Shown here in pieces: positions 32,134 through 39,974 of a stretch of DNA of 39,974 nt. The stretch is from contig DCMG01000153.1 in the NCBI GenBank assembly GCA_002321335.1, positions 1-39,974 of the forward strand, in the 5' to 3' direction. A program made the translations under genes and the position numbers. Below the pieces are notes generated by a model. The model saw only the letters and a program-made list of their open reading frames with translations, did not search any database and had not been told where the DNA came from. Numbering within the stretch: position 1 is the stretch's first letter; every line of letters starts with the position of its first letter. Source of the DNA: Bacteroidales bacterium UBA1628. Its GTDB lineage: Bacteria > Bacteroidota > Bacteroidia > Bacteroidales > UBA932.

Positions 32134-32235
32134 GTTTATCCGCTATAAGGAATATTCTTGAAAAATTTTCGCGGACCGTTGGGTTACAAACCGGCTGAAA
32201 TTTCATAAGGGAGTAAACAAAGTAATTTTACTCTT

Positions 32236-32769
32236 ATGAAACTGTCAGATTTTTACGATGAGGAGATCATCGTGGGGTTCTTTTATGGGGAACTCAGGGG
32301 GATGTTGGAAACTATCCGGCACAGGGTGTTCAACGGGCGTGTGGAATTCGATGAGATGGTCAGCGAGTTTTATCTCTTTCTGGCTCGGGATGACTGGCGG
32401 AGGCTTAGGACTTTCGACGCTCGGAACGGGTGCTCGCTGAAGACTTGGCTGTCGACGGTGGCATGGCGGTTCTTTATCGGGCACAGAAGGTGGTTCTCCA
32501 CTTTGCCAGGGGAGAGTCCGGAGGAGTGGACATGCTGTTCGTCTAAGGACGTGACGGATCGGGTGGACGTGCGCATGACTCTTGACGCCATGCCTAATCC
32601 TCGGTATGCGGAGGCGGTGAATCTTCTTGTCCTGCGTGGGTACGAGGCCAAGGAGGTGGCGGAGCTTTGGCATACCAGTGTGCCGAATGTCTATAACATC
32701 AGGCATCGGGCGGTCAATCAGTTCAGGGAATGCTATCTGTCTTCGGCGAAAAGGGTGAGAATCGGATAA
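32236..32769 (+). CDS. ECF-type RNA polymerase sigma-70 factor, first of two
   Basis: A 177-residue soluble protein. Region 2 covers about residues 15-85 (FDEMVSEFYLFLARDDWRRL...FDARNGCSLKTWLSTVAWRFF, the core-binding and -10 part). Region 4 is at about 125-165, with a helix-turn-helix (GYEAKEVAELWHTSVPNVYNIRHRAVNQF). Region 3 is absent, as in ECF factors. No anti-sigma gene precedes it. It lies 34 nt upstream of the caspase gene, which has its own -7 box, so the two may or may not share a transcript. The target promoters are unknown; self-activation of the cluster is possible. Confidence 0.85.
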   Translation: MKLSDFYDEEIIVGFFYGELRGMLETIRHRVFNGRVEFDEMVSEFYLFLARDDWRRLRTFDARNGCSLKTWLSTVAWRFFIGHRRWFSTLPGESPEEWTCCSSKDVTDRVDVRMTLDAMPNPRYAEAVNLLVLRGYEAKEVAELWHTSVPNVYNIRHRAVNQFRECYLSSAKRVRIG

Positions 32770-32776
32770 AAAACAT

Positions 32777-32784
32777 TATCTTTG
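32777..32784 (+). promoter_or_regulatory. -7 box before the caspase gene
   Basis: TATCTTTG matches TAnnTTTG exactly and lies 19 nt before the caspase ATG. No TTTG is found at the -33 position. It could give separate expression of the four downstream genes. Confidence 0.4.
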
Positions 32785-32803
32785 TGGCGAATATTACTAC
32801 CTA

Positions 32804-33667
32804 ATGCATTACATTAGACCTGTCCTGATGTTGATTCTCCTGATGTCGTGCCTGTCTTCCCTTGCCGGAGCAAGACGGGCTTTGGTCATTGGGATCGGGA
32901 CATACGAGGATCCGGAGTGGATCAGGATAGGCGGGGACAGGGATGTCAGGATGGTAGTGGAGATGCTGAAACGGAACAGTTTCCACGACATTGTCACTCT
33001 TGAGCAAAAAGAAGCGACCAAATCCGCCATTGTCGGGGAGTTCAAGGCCTTGGCGGAAAGATGTGCGGAAGGCGACACGGTGTATATTCATTTCTCGGGC
33101 CACGGGCAGCGGATGACCGACGTAGATGGCGACGAGGAGGACGGTTGGGACGAGTCGTGGATCCCTTATGACGCTTACAGGAAGTACTGCGACAAGGACC
33201 ACGGGGAGAGACATCTTTGCGATGACGAGATCGGGGTATTGCTCACGAATATTCGTAAAAAGGTAGGGGAGTGCGGAGTGATCGCCGTGGTGGTCGACGC
33301 GTGCCATGCGGGGGACTCGACAAGGAAACCTGCCAAAAGCGGTGGCACTGTGCGCGGCGTGTATGACAACTTCATCATCCCGGGGAAGCATAGGGCAAAC
33401 AAAAGGAAGCAGATTCCGGAGCGTTGGCTGACACTCAGTTCATGCCTTGACTATCAGCTCAATCAGGAGCATCCGGACGGGCATGGAAAGCTTACACGGG
33501 CGCTGCACTCCCTTTGGCCGGAAATGAAGGGAATGGATAATGAAACCTTGGTGCGGACGCTTGACGCATACTACCATAGGAGCGATGTCAAAGGGAAGTA
33601 CCCGCAAACGCCTGTCATGACCGGAGAGACGGATAAGCGGCGTTTCTCGGAAATATTCAAAAGATAA
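32804..33667 (+). CDS. Secreted caspase-family (peptidase C14, metacaspase-like) protease
   Basis: A 287-residue protein with a signal peptide (MHYIRPVLMLILLMSCLSSL, cut near AGA) followed directly by the caspase domain. RALVIGIGTYEDPEW is the first strand; YIHFSGHGQ holds catalytic H100 and VVVDACHAGDS catalytic C167, both in the expected contexts. DVDGDEEDGWDESWIPYD is the acidic loop typical of bacterial metacaspases, which cut after Lys or Arg and may bind calcium. No other domain is present, so it should act in the periplasm or on the envelope. It overlaps the next sigma gene by one base (TAATGA). Confidence 0.88.
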   Translation: MHYIRPVLMLILLMSCLSSLAGARRALVIGIGTYEDPEWIRIGGDRDVRMVVEMLKRNSFHDIVTLEQKEATKSAIVGEFKALAERCAEGDTVYIHFSGHGQRMTDVDGDEEDGWDESWIPYDAYRKYCDKDHGERHLCDDEIGVLLTNIRKKVGECGVIAVVVDACHAGDSTRKPAKSGGTVRGVYDNFIIPGKHRANKRKQIPERWLTLSSCLDYQLNQEHPDGHGKLTRALHSLWPEMKGMDNETLVRTLDAYYHRSDVKGKYPQTPVMTGETDKRRFSEIFKR

Positions 33668-34314
33668 TGACCTGGCCTTTGCGGAAATATTCTGACCGCA
33701 GATGCGTCGAAGAAGTCCATTCTGGAAATGAGGAGGTCCAGAAGCGTCTGTACTTGCAATGCCGTGATCGTTTCGACAGGCAAGCCGCCAATTTCGAGCA
33801 TCTTTCGGAAGCGGAGAGGAAGGATCTCTTTCAGGATGCGTTCGTGCTTCTGTGGGAAAAGATCGCGGACGGACAGATATTCGTAAATGACGGGAAGGTT
33901 TGTGCCACCAGACGAGGCGGGCAGGCGACTGAGGTTCCCGACTTGGGAGGATATTTCCTGCGGATCGCCAAGAACCTGTACCATGAGGTCTTGCGTGCGA
34001 AAGGGAAGATTCTGCTGATCTGCGGCGAGCTTGACAACGACAGCGTCCTCTGGTGGTCTGACGACAAGGACGCCATGCGGAAAATGATAATCAAACAGTC
34101 GGTCATGCTGCTCCCTCCACGATGCCGGGAGATTCTGACCATGTTCTACTACCACGACATGACGCTGGAGCAGATCCAGGAGGAACGCCCTGAAAGCAAG
34201 ACATATAACGGAGTCAAGAGCGCGAAATCCAAGTGTATGGCTGCCCTTAGGACGCGGATTCTGGACAAATTCGCGGAAGAAGGAATCACGATTCCCGAAT
34301 ATGCCAACCAATAA
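33667..34314 (+). CDS. ECF-type RNA polymerase sigma-70 factor, second of two
   Basis: A 215-residue soluble protein. Region 2 with LSEAERKDLFQDAFVLLWEK (about residues 40-60) and GGYFLRIAKNLYHEVLRAKGK (about 97-117); region 4 with LPPRCREILTMFYYHDMTLEQIQ (about 147-170) and the helix AKSKCMAALR. An insert between region-2 halves carries DGKVCATRRGGQATEVPD, common in Bacteroidota ECF factors that sit with CHAT or TPR proteins. Start overlaps the caspase stop; the membrane protein gene begins 6 nt after its stop. It is only distantly similar to the first sigma factor. It probably answers to the membrane protein encoded next. Confidence 0.87.
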   Translation: MTWPLRKYSDRRCVEEVHSGNEEVQKRLYLQCRDRFDRQAANFEHLSEAERKDLFQDAFVLLWEKIADGQIFVNDGKVCATRRGGQATEVPDLGGYFLRIAKNLYHEVLRAKGKILLICGELDNDSVLWWSDDKDAMRKMIIKQSVMLLPPRCREILTMFYYHDMTLEQIQEERPESKTYNGVKSAKSKCMAALRTRILDKFAEEGITIPEYANQ

Positions 34315-34319
34315 ATTGA

Positions 34320-34808
34320 ATGAATATGAAAGAGATGGAAAACACACCCAAAGATGCATTGACTGATGGCATCACCGATGCGGTCCGGGACATAGCGAAA
34401 AAGCGGGAGACGATGGAGGGATGGGAACAGGAATATTCAAGGAAAAGCGGCCTCACGAGAATAATGGTGATTTCGCTGGCTTCCGCGGCTTGCGTGGCGT
34501 TGGGCGTGATCTTGTTTTGGAGGAATCCTTCAGAGACCCTCCGGAAAGAGCCGGTGCTTAGAGGTGCTTTGTCTTATGATGCTGTCCTTGAGAAGATTGA
34601 CTCTCTCATTCAGGTCGGTGACATGGCTGGGGCGAGCGAGAGGATCACCGAAACCCGGAAGGCGATAGCGGAGGACACGATGGAAATCTTCCATCCGGCA
34701 GCGCCGACAACTTCCGATGATGAGATTGAATATTCAAGGATCATCATCAAGGATGTCTTGTCAAGGCTCGATGAATTGGAAACTAAAATCTTGAAAACCA
34801 ATGAATAA
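34320..34808 (+). CDS. Single-pass membrane protein, candidate anti-sigma or signal-relay partner
   Basis: A 162-residue protein with no recognised domain. A cytoplasmic N-terminal segment of ~45 residues (DGITDAVRDIAKKRETMEGW) is followed by one transmembrane helix at about 48-67 (MVISLASAACVALGVILF) and a ~95-residue periplasmic part with a helical region (YDAVLEKIDSLIQVGDMAGA) and coiled-coil-like end (DVLSRLDELETKI). This layout, and its place directly after an ECF sigma gene, suits an anti-sigma factor, but there is no zinc-binding HxxxCxxC motif. The stop overlaps the CHAT gene start by 8 nt. Role inferred from context only. Confidence 0.75.
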   Translation: MNMKEMENTPKDALTDGITDAVRDIAKKRETMEGWEQEYSRKSGLTRIMVISLASAACVALGVILFWRNPSETLRKEPVLRGALSYDAVLEKIDSLIQVGDMAGASERITETRKAIAEDTMEIFHPAAPTTSDDEIEYSRIIIKDVLSRLDELETKILKTNE

Positions 34809-37518
34809 ACGTATGTTGTCCATCGTGGCGGTGATTTTGCTTGCGGCGATGCCCATGCCAGTCCGGGCGCAGGAACCGGTCAAGGATTCCCTGGGGTATG
34901 CCAATGAGATGCTGAAAGCTGGTGTGAACGCGTTCCAAACCGACTATCTTAAAGGCCGTGAATTCTTTAACGCGGCATTGCCGTTCGCCGATTCATCGCT
35001 GCGCGTGACCCTTTGCCGCTATCTTGGGCTGAGCTGGTACCAAGAGGCCACCGACAAGATGGATGTGAGCGGGTTCGCGGAGGCAGAGAGCGCGTTGGAC
35101 AGTTCTTTGGTTTGGTATCGTAAAGCCGGAGAACAGGCTTGGGCGGTCAGCTCATTGACGATGCTTTCGTATTTGAAGGAACATCGCTGGGATCTGGATG
35201 GCGCTCTGGAGTGCCTCGACACAGCTTATGCCAAGCTTCAGCCGGGAATGGACACTGAGACGCTGGACATCATAAAGAACAAGTACGCCATTTATGCCAA
35301 ATACGGAATGGTGGATCGGATCACTCCGCTGTTCGTCCAGGTGGATTCCTTGATGCGTGCCACCGCCGACACGATGACAAAGGTGGAATGCGGCGTCATC
35401 CTGGCTGACAATGCTTTGAATGCCGGACACGCCTCGCAGGCGGAAACCTTGTACCGGGAGTCTTTGCGGACGCTTGACAATTCAGGTCACGACAATGAGT
35501 TGTACGCTGTCCTCGGAAAGTTGCGCCATCTGTCCATGTCCAGAAAGGAATTCGGAGACGCTCTTGACTGTAGCCAGAGGATGCTTGACATTCTGAAGGC
35601 TGGCGGAAATCAGGATCTGGGGCTGGCATATTTCAACATCGCCGAAGTCTATGAGAAGAGTTTGGACACCGCAAGATGCCTGTCCTATGCCGATTCGATA
35701 ATGGCAAACGGAGGAGTACCGATGAAAGATCCGATCTTGAACGCCAGGCATTTGACGCTCAAAGGGATGCTGAACGGACGACTGGGGCGGTGGAACAATG
35801 CGGCGGACATTTACGCATCTGTGGATTCCGCTATGGCGGCAGTCGGACAGAACGCTCTGCGCGAGAGGATGAACCTTGTGCCTCTCCGTGCCGCCGCACT
35901 GTATCAGGCCGGGCGTCTGTCGGAAAGCGAGGCGTTATATTCAGAGTATTATGAATATTGCGGCAAGGTCTACAGCGAGGAGTCAGACGCCACCACAACC
36001 GCCCTGCTTAACCTTGCCAACATACGGGCATATTCGGGTAAAATCGAGGAGGGCAGCTCCGATTACATGGAAGTTGAAAGACGCCTGACGAGGAAAATCA
36101 CTGAGCGTCTTCGCTTTCTTCCTTCTGAAACCAGAGACCATTACCTTGACGACATGCTGAAAGTGACATTCGCGATGACAGCGTTCGGCCTTAAGGCCAA
36201 GCACACCGGTGATTCCTTCTCGGATTCAGCCTGGGAAGCATTGCTCTTGTCCAAAGGTCTCCTTCTTTCTTCAGAGATAGACGCTTCAGATAAAATCCGG
36301 CGGGACGGGACATCCGAAGACAAGGCTTTGTTCTACAGATTGATGGGCATGCAGCGAAATCTGGCGGCGATGGAAAGTCGTGCAGGAGCGGACCATGCGG
36401 CCAGCGCCGCCCTTTGTGGGGAATTGCTTGTGGCGGACGCGAAACTTGCCGTCCAGAGTTCCGCATACAGGGAAACCGGTGAATTCCTGAACATTGGAGC
36501 ATCGATGATTAAGGATTCGCTTGACGATAATGATGTGATTGTGGACATGGCCGATTTCAAGTCGGATGACGGTACCCATCCATACACGGCGTACATCGTC
36601 CGGAAAGGATACCGCCATGCGGAGCTTGTCCGTCTCTGCGAGAATGTAGAGAAAGGCTCTGATTTCTCCGAAGTGTCATCATCCCCTGAGGTCAAGGCAT
36701 TGATTGACAGGCTTTCGTCTTACCTCAATCCAGGTGATGACATCTACTTTGTTCCTTCAGGCAATTTCCATCTGATTCCAATCGAATCGTTCCAGATGGC
36801 TGACGGAAGGTGCTTCGGTGATGTCTACAATGTGGTAAGATTGTCTTCCGCCAGAGATTTGGTGGCCATCAAACAAAATGTCAAGAGTGCAGGAAAACAC
36901 CTCACGGCGAGCCTGTTCGGGAATCTGGACTATGGTGATGGCCATTCTGCCTTGTCTGCCACGGAATCAGAACTGAAGGACATCGCAAGAACTCTCAAGA
37001 AACACTCTGTCACTGAATATTCCGGCTCGCAGGGCACCCGTGACGCATTCCTCGCCCTTGACGGGAAATCCACAGACGTGATCCACTTGGCGACTCATGG
37101 TTTCTATTTCGAGCCGGAAGACGGAGAAAACAAATCAAGCGTCTACCGAAAAACAATGAATATGTCCGGTCTGGTGATGTCCGGTGGCCAGAGAATTACA
37201 GCCGCAGAGATCGCCGCGATGGATCTGAGCGGAACATCCCTTGTCTGCCTGTCAGCATGCGAGACCGGTCTCGGCCACGTGACATCGGAGGGAATCTATG
37301 GCATTCAAAGAGCCTTTAAGAAAGCCGGTGTCCGACATATTCTTGTCAATGTAGGCGAAGCCAGTGATGTGGCCTCTGCGCTCTTCATGACCGAGTTCTA
37401 CCGTGCGTTAGTCCGCGGAGGTAATGACATGCACGATGCCTTCCGTAAGGCCCGCTCGGCTGTCCGCAAACGCTATCCTGACCCTTATTACTGGGCAGGG
37501 TTCATGCTTCTTGATTAG
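34801..37518 (+). CDS. Secreted TPR-CHAT protein (caspase-like clan CD protease domain)
   Basis: The protein has 905 residues, with a signal peptide (MNKRMLSIVAVILLAAMPMP, cut near VRAQ). Roughly residues 30-440 are TPR-like helical repeats (YLKGREFFNAALPFADSSL, ALYQAGRLSESEALYSEYYE). The C-terminal ~330 residues form a CHAT domain: DVIHLATHGFYF with H766 and SLVCLSACETGLG with C820, both catalytic positions intact, ending YPDPYYWAGFMLLD as CHAT domains normally do. TPR-CHAT proteins elsewhere are activated by a partner that binds the repeats and then cut specific proteins. Most studied ones are cytoplasmic; this one is exported. Last gene of the cluster; converges on ftsH with a 5-nt gap. 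Confidence 0.9.
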   Translation: MNKRMLSIVAVILLAAMPMPVRAQEPVKDSLGYANEMLKAGVNAFQTDYLKGREFFNAALPFADSSLRVTLCRYLGLSWYQEATDKMDVSGFAEAESALDSSLVWYRKAGEQAWAVSSLTMLSYLKEHRWDLDGALECLDTAYAKLQPGMDTETLDIIKNKYAIYAKYGMVDRITPLFVQVDSLMRATADTMTKVECGVILADNALNAGHASQAETLYRESLRTLDNSGHDNELYAVLGKLRHLSMSRKEFGDALDCSQRMLDILKAGGNQDLGLAYFNIAEVYEKSLDTARCLSYADSIMANGGVPMKDPILNARHLTLKGMLNGRLGRWNNAADIYASVDSAMAAVGQNALRERMNLVPLRAAALYQAGRLSESEALYSEYYEYCGKVYSEESDATTTALLNLANIRAYSGKIEEGSSDYMEVERRLTRKITERLRFLPSETRDHYLDDMLKVTFAMTAFGLKAKHTGDSFSDSAWEALLLSKGLLLSSEIDASDKIRRDGTSEDKALFYRLMGMQRNLAAMESRAGADHAASAALCGELLVADAKLAVQSSAYRETGEFLNIGASMIKDSLDDNDVIVDMADFKSDDGTHPYTAYIVRKGYRHAELVRLCENVEKGSDFSEVSSSPEVKALIDRLSSYLNPGDDIYFVPSGNFHLIPIESFQMADGRCFGDVYNVVRLSSARDLVAIKQNVKSAGKHLTASLFGNLDYGDGHSALSATESELKDIARTLKKHSVTEYSGSQGTRDAFLALDGKSTDVIHLATHGFYFEPEDGENKSSVYRKTMNMSGLVMSGGQRITAAEIAAMDLSGTSLVCLSACETGLGHVTSEGIYGIQRAFKKAGVRHILVNVGEASDVASALFMTEFYRALVRGGNDMHDAFRKARSAVRKRYPDPYYWAGFMLLD

Positions 37519-37523
37519 CGTGC

Positions 37524-39458
37524 CTACGCACCATTGAAGATCTTCATGAACTCCTCGCCGGTGATGGTCTCTTTTTCAAGGAGGTATTGCGCGCTTTTGT
37601 GCATCTTGTCGATGTTGGCGGTTATGATCTCGGTTGCCTTCTTCTTGGCTGCGGCGATCATCTCTCTGACCTCGGAATCGATGTCGGCAGCCGTCTCGTC
37701 CGAGCAGGCAAGCTGTGAGCCTCCGCCAAGATAGGAATTGCCTCTGGTCTCAAGAGCCATCATACCGTACTTGTCGCTCATTCCGTAGGTCGTGATCATC
37801 GAACGGGCCATCTGGGTGGCTTTCTCGATGTCATTCGACGCTCCTGTCGTGCAAGTGTGACAGATGACTTCCTCGGCCACTCGTCCGCCTGTCAGAGTGG
37901 CGAGACGGTTCAGAAGATAGTCCTTGCTGTAGAGGAACTTCTCACCCTCATCAACCTGCATTGTGTAGCCAAGCGCTCCGGAAGTCCTCGGAATGATTGT
38001 GATTTTCTGAACCGGGGCGGAGTTGCTTTGCGCGGCGGCCACCATGGCGTGACCGATCTCGTGGTAGGCGATGATCTTCTTCTCCTCCGGTGAGATCACA
38101 GCGTTCTTCCTCTGCTCACCGGCCATCACGACCTCGACACTCTCCTCAAGATCCTCGGTCGTGGCGGCTTTCTTGCCTAGTCTTACGGCTCTCAAGGCGG
38201 CCTCATTGACTATGTTGGCCAATTCCGCTCCAGAGGAACCTGCTGTGGCGCGTCCGATCAAGTCAAGGTCTATGTCTTCGTGCTTGATGTCCTTCAAATG
38301 AACCTTAAGGATTGCCTTTCTGCCTTGCAGGTCAGGAAGTTCCATCTGGACCCTTCTGTCGAAACGTCCCGGGCGCAGAAGCGCCTTGTCCAGACTGTCC
38401 GGTCTGTTGGTGGCGGCGAGAATGATGACGCCTTTGTTGCTGTCAAAACCGTCCATCTCGGTAAGCAACTGGTTGAGAGTCTGTTCCCGCTCATCGTTAC
38501 CGCCACCTATGTTGTTTTCACGGCTTTTTCCAATAGCGTCTATCTCATCGATGAACACAATACAAGGAGCCTTGGCCTGAGCCTGACTGAAAAGATCACG
38601 GACTTTGGCGGCGCCCATTCCCACGAACATCTGTACGAACTCCGAACCGGACATCGAGAAGAACGGCACTCCGGCCTCTCCGGCCACGGCCCTTGCGATC
38701 AAGGTCTTTCCTGTTCCCGGAGGCCCTACCAGAAGGACTCCCTTAGGAAGATGCGCGCCGATCTCGTTATATTTTGCTGGATTGTGCAGGAAGTCAACAA
38801 CCTCGACAAGTCCTTCCTTGGCCTCATCCTGACCTGCGACATCGGAGAAACGTGTCTTTATGTCATTCTCGGCATAGACTTTCGCGCCACTTTGTCCGAA
38901 CTGCATGAAATTACCCATTCCGCCTTTGGCCATGTTGCCGCCTATGCGCTTCATGGCGGAACTCAAGAGCCAGTACATCAACATTCCCGGAAGCACCCAC
39001 CAGAGTATAAAGTCCAGGAAAGGAGAGCGTTCCTGACTGAGTTTCTTCACGAAACGGATCTTGCCGTCCTTGTTGGGACTTTTCGCCGTGGACAGTCTGT
39101 TGACGAAATCAGGGTCGGTGACGGCCCCGGTGATGTAAGTGGTGTCTCGTTGACCTTTGATCTTGGCCTTATAGGTGAGTGGGGCGTTTTTGGAGTACAT
39201 GACCTTGTCTCCGTCGATCACGACATCATAGACCAATCCCTTGTCGACATCACTGATGAAAGTTCCGTAATCCGTCTCGATGACACTGTTTCCTCTTCCG
39301 TCAGGGAAGAGGAATGTGTTGATCAGTGCCAGAAGAGAGAACATGATCAGGAGTGTCCAGAAACCATTCCCACCTGGCAGTTTACCACTCTGTGTCTGGC
39401 CAGTGTTCTCATTCTTTGTCTCCGTTCCCTTTTCCTCGGGATATTCCACAAATTTCAT
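37524..39458 (-). CDS. ftsH: ATP-dependent zinc metalloprotease FtsH
   Basis: The protein has 644 residues, normal for FtsH. Two N-terminal membrane spans (GFWTLLIMFSLLALINTFLF; FILWWVLPGMLMYWLLSSA) flank a periplasmic domain of ~110 residues. The AAA module follows with Walker A GPPGTGKT, Walker B CIVFIDEIDAIGK and SRH ATNRPDSLDKALLRPGRFDR. The zinc site is HEIGH at H466-H470. FtsH degrades membrane and short-lived cytoplasmic proteins, among them some sigma and anti-sigma regulators. It has its own promoter and is a housekeeping gene; no link with the neighbouring CHAT cluster is required. Confidence 0.97.
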   Translation of the reverse strand: MKFVEYPEEKGTETKNENTGQTQSGKLPGGNGFWTLLIMFSLLALINTFLFPDGRGNSVIETDYGTFISDVDKGLVYDVVIDGDKVMYSKNAPLTYKAKIKGQRDTTYITGAVTDPDFVNRLSTAKSPNKDGKIRFVKKLSQERSPFLDFILWWVLPGMLMYWLLSSAMKRIGGNMAKGGMGNFMQFGQSGAKVYAENDIKTRFSDVAGQDEAKEGLVEVVDFLHNPAKYNEIGAHLPKGVLLVGPPGTGKTLIARAVAGEAGVPFFSMSGSEFVQMFVGMGAAKVRDLFSQAQAKAPCIVFIDEIDAIGKSRENNIGGGNDEREQTLNQLLTEMDGFDSNKGVIILAATNRPDSLDKALLRPGRFDRRVQMELPDLQGRKAILKVHLKDIKHEDIDLDLIGRATAGSSGAELANIVNEAALRAVRLGKKAATTEDLEESVEVVMAGEQRKNAVISPEEKKIIAYHEIGHAMVAAAQSNSAPVQKITIIPRTSGALGYTMQVDEGEKFLYSKDYLLNRLATLTGGRVAEEVICHTCTTGASNDIEKATQMARSMITTYGMSDKYGMMALETRGNSYLGGGSQLACSDETAADIDSEVREMIAAAKKKATEIITANIDKMHKSAQYLLEKETITGEEFMKIFNGA

Positions 39459-39484
39459 ATTCTATGCTGTTTTGAAATATTCAG

Positions 39485-39516
39485 TAAATATAGCAACGGA
39501 ACGCGAATATCTCAAA
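39485..39516 (-). promoter_or_regulatory. Promoter of ftsH
   Basis: On the minus strand TTTG (39513-39516), exactly 20 nt and TATATTTA (39485-39492, last base off consensus), 27 nt before the ftsH ATG. Confidence 0.6.
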
Positions 39517-39608
39517 AATCAGGCAAATCGCCGCAAATCGCTGCTGACTGCCATATTGTCGGAAAATAATTTTTGAATATTCTTGAGCGACAGATTCCAC
39601 TTTTATAG

Positions 39609-39616
39609 TAAATTTG
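39609..39616 (+). promoter_or_regulatory. -7 box of the cstA-like gene
   Basis: TAAATTTG is a perfect TAnnTTTG box 35 nt before the start codon. A TTG lies 23 nt upstream (39583-39585), a little too far for the usual -33 spacing. Confidence 0.5.
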
Positions 39617-39651
39617 CAGTTTGTAAAGAATATCACTAAAAGCTTGTAGTC

Positions 39652-39974
39652 ATGCTTTCATTTTTGATCAGCCTCGTAGCTCTTATACTCGGGTACATTA
39701 TTTATGGGAAATTCGTAGAGAAAGTCTTCGGGGCGGATCCGGCCCGTAAGACTCCTGCCATAACCAAGGCGGATGGAGTCGATTATATTCCTATGCCAGC
39801 ATGGAAGGTCTATATGATCCAGTTCCTGAATATTGCGGGGACCGGACCGATCTTCGGAGCCATCATGGGAGCCAAGTTCGGACCATCGGCCTATCTATGG
39901 ATAGTCCTGGGCTGCATCTTCGCCGGGGCGGTGCACGACTACATGACAGGAATGCTCTCGATACGGAACGGTGG
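39652..39974 (+). CDS. Carbon starvation protein CstA-type transporter (N-terminal part, runs off the window)
   Basis: About the first 107 residues are present: MLSFLISLVALILGYIIYGK, GVDYIPMPAWKVYMIQFLNI, AGTGPIFGAIMGAKFGP and GAVHDYMTGMLSIRNG. These are the highly conserved N-terminal membrane segments of CstA, where VDY..P and GTGPI.GAI are signature stretches. CstA/BtsT proteins are inner-membrane importers of peptides or pyruvate. The start at 39652 lies right behind a good -7 box. Confidence 0.92.
   Translation, partial: MLSFLISLVALILGYIIYGKFVEKVFGADPARKTPAITKADGVDYIPMPAWKVYMIQFLNIAGTGPIFGAIMGAKFGPSAYLWIVLGCIFAGAVHDYMTGMLSIRNG

Noticed and set aside
32245..33391. Minus-strand ORFs of 153 and 196 codons opposite the first sigma and the caspase gene
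   Set aside because: The plus-strand genes have full catalytic and DNA-binding motifs; the antisense frames have none.
37519..37523. Terminator between the CHAT gene and ftsH
   Set aside because: Stops are only 5 nt apart and no stem followed by a T-run is seen on either strand; termination must occur within the opposite gene or by another way.
38280..39569. 429-codon plus-strand ORF opposite ftsH
   Set aside because: Antisense to a clear housekeeping gene. Its sequence shows no family and it runs through the ftsH promoter.

Overview
The window looks like a Bacteroidales (Bacteroidota) chromosome; the genus cannot be fixed from the sequence. Supporting signs are promoters of the Bacteroidota type (TTTG, about 20 nt, TAnnTTTG), lipoproteins with acidic residues just after the lipid-anchored cysteine, glycoside hydrolases of families GH97, GH78 and GH2, IS66/IS21 debris and a Bacteroidota-like FtsH. 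No stretch reads as a phage or plasmid backbone, and no CRISPR array was seen.

Layout. 1-1659 (minus): the end of an efflux operon, TolC-like outer-membrane protein followed by a MacA/HlyD-type adaptor that runs off the left edge. 1857-6130 (plus): a GH78-like and a GH97 glycosidase, closed by a hairpin terminator. 6343-7571: a Vsr-type mismatch endonuclease and a YhhN/TMEM86-type lysoplasmalogenase. 7628-7712: tRNA-Ser(CGA). 7736-11026: a large GH2 lipoprotein enzyme resembling exo-beta-glucosaminidase/beta-mannosidase. 11193-17766 (minus): a tight five-gene operon (DUF1080 lipoprotein, ribulokinase-like kinase, MFS transporter, FAD oxidoreductase, secreted EEP phosphoesterase), probably a carbohydrate uptake and conversion pathway. 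The GH2 gene and this operon share a perfect 16-bp bidirectional terminator.

17.8-32.0 kb is an accessory island. Two related modules lie in tandem. Each starts with the same ~370-nt non-coding leader carrying interleaved inverted repeats, followed by lipoprotein genes whose signal-peptide DNA is nearly identical while the mature parts differ. Then come IS66/IS21 fragments, a type IV (AbiE) toxin-antitoxin locus and a convergent AAA ATPase. In module 1 the AbiE pair is intact and the ATPase is a remnant; in module 2 the AbiE toxin is reduced to a 3' stub and the ATPase is intact.

32.2-37.5 kb (plus) is the most interesting part: a compact cluster of ECF sigma factor, secreted caspase-like protease (H100/C167), second ECF sigma factor, single-pass membrane protein, and secreted TPR-CHAT protease-like protein (H766/C820). 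Genes overlap or nearly touch from the caspase gene onward. This suggests an envelope signalling or effector pathway in which two clan-CD proteases act with two sigma factors. The window ends with ftsH (minus) and the start of a CstA-type peptide/pyruvate transporter gene (plus).
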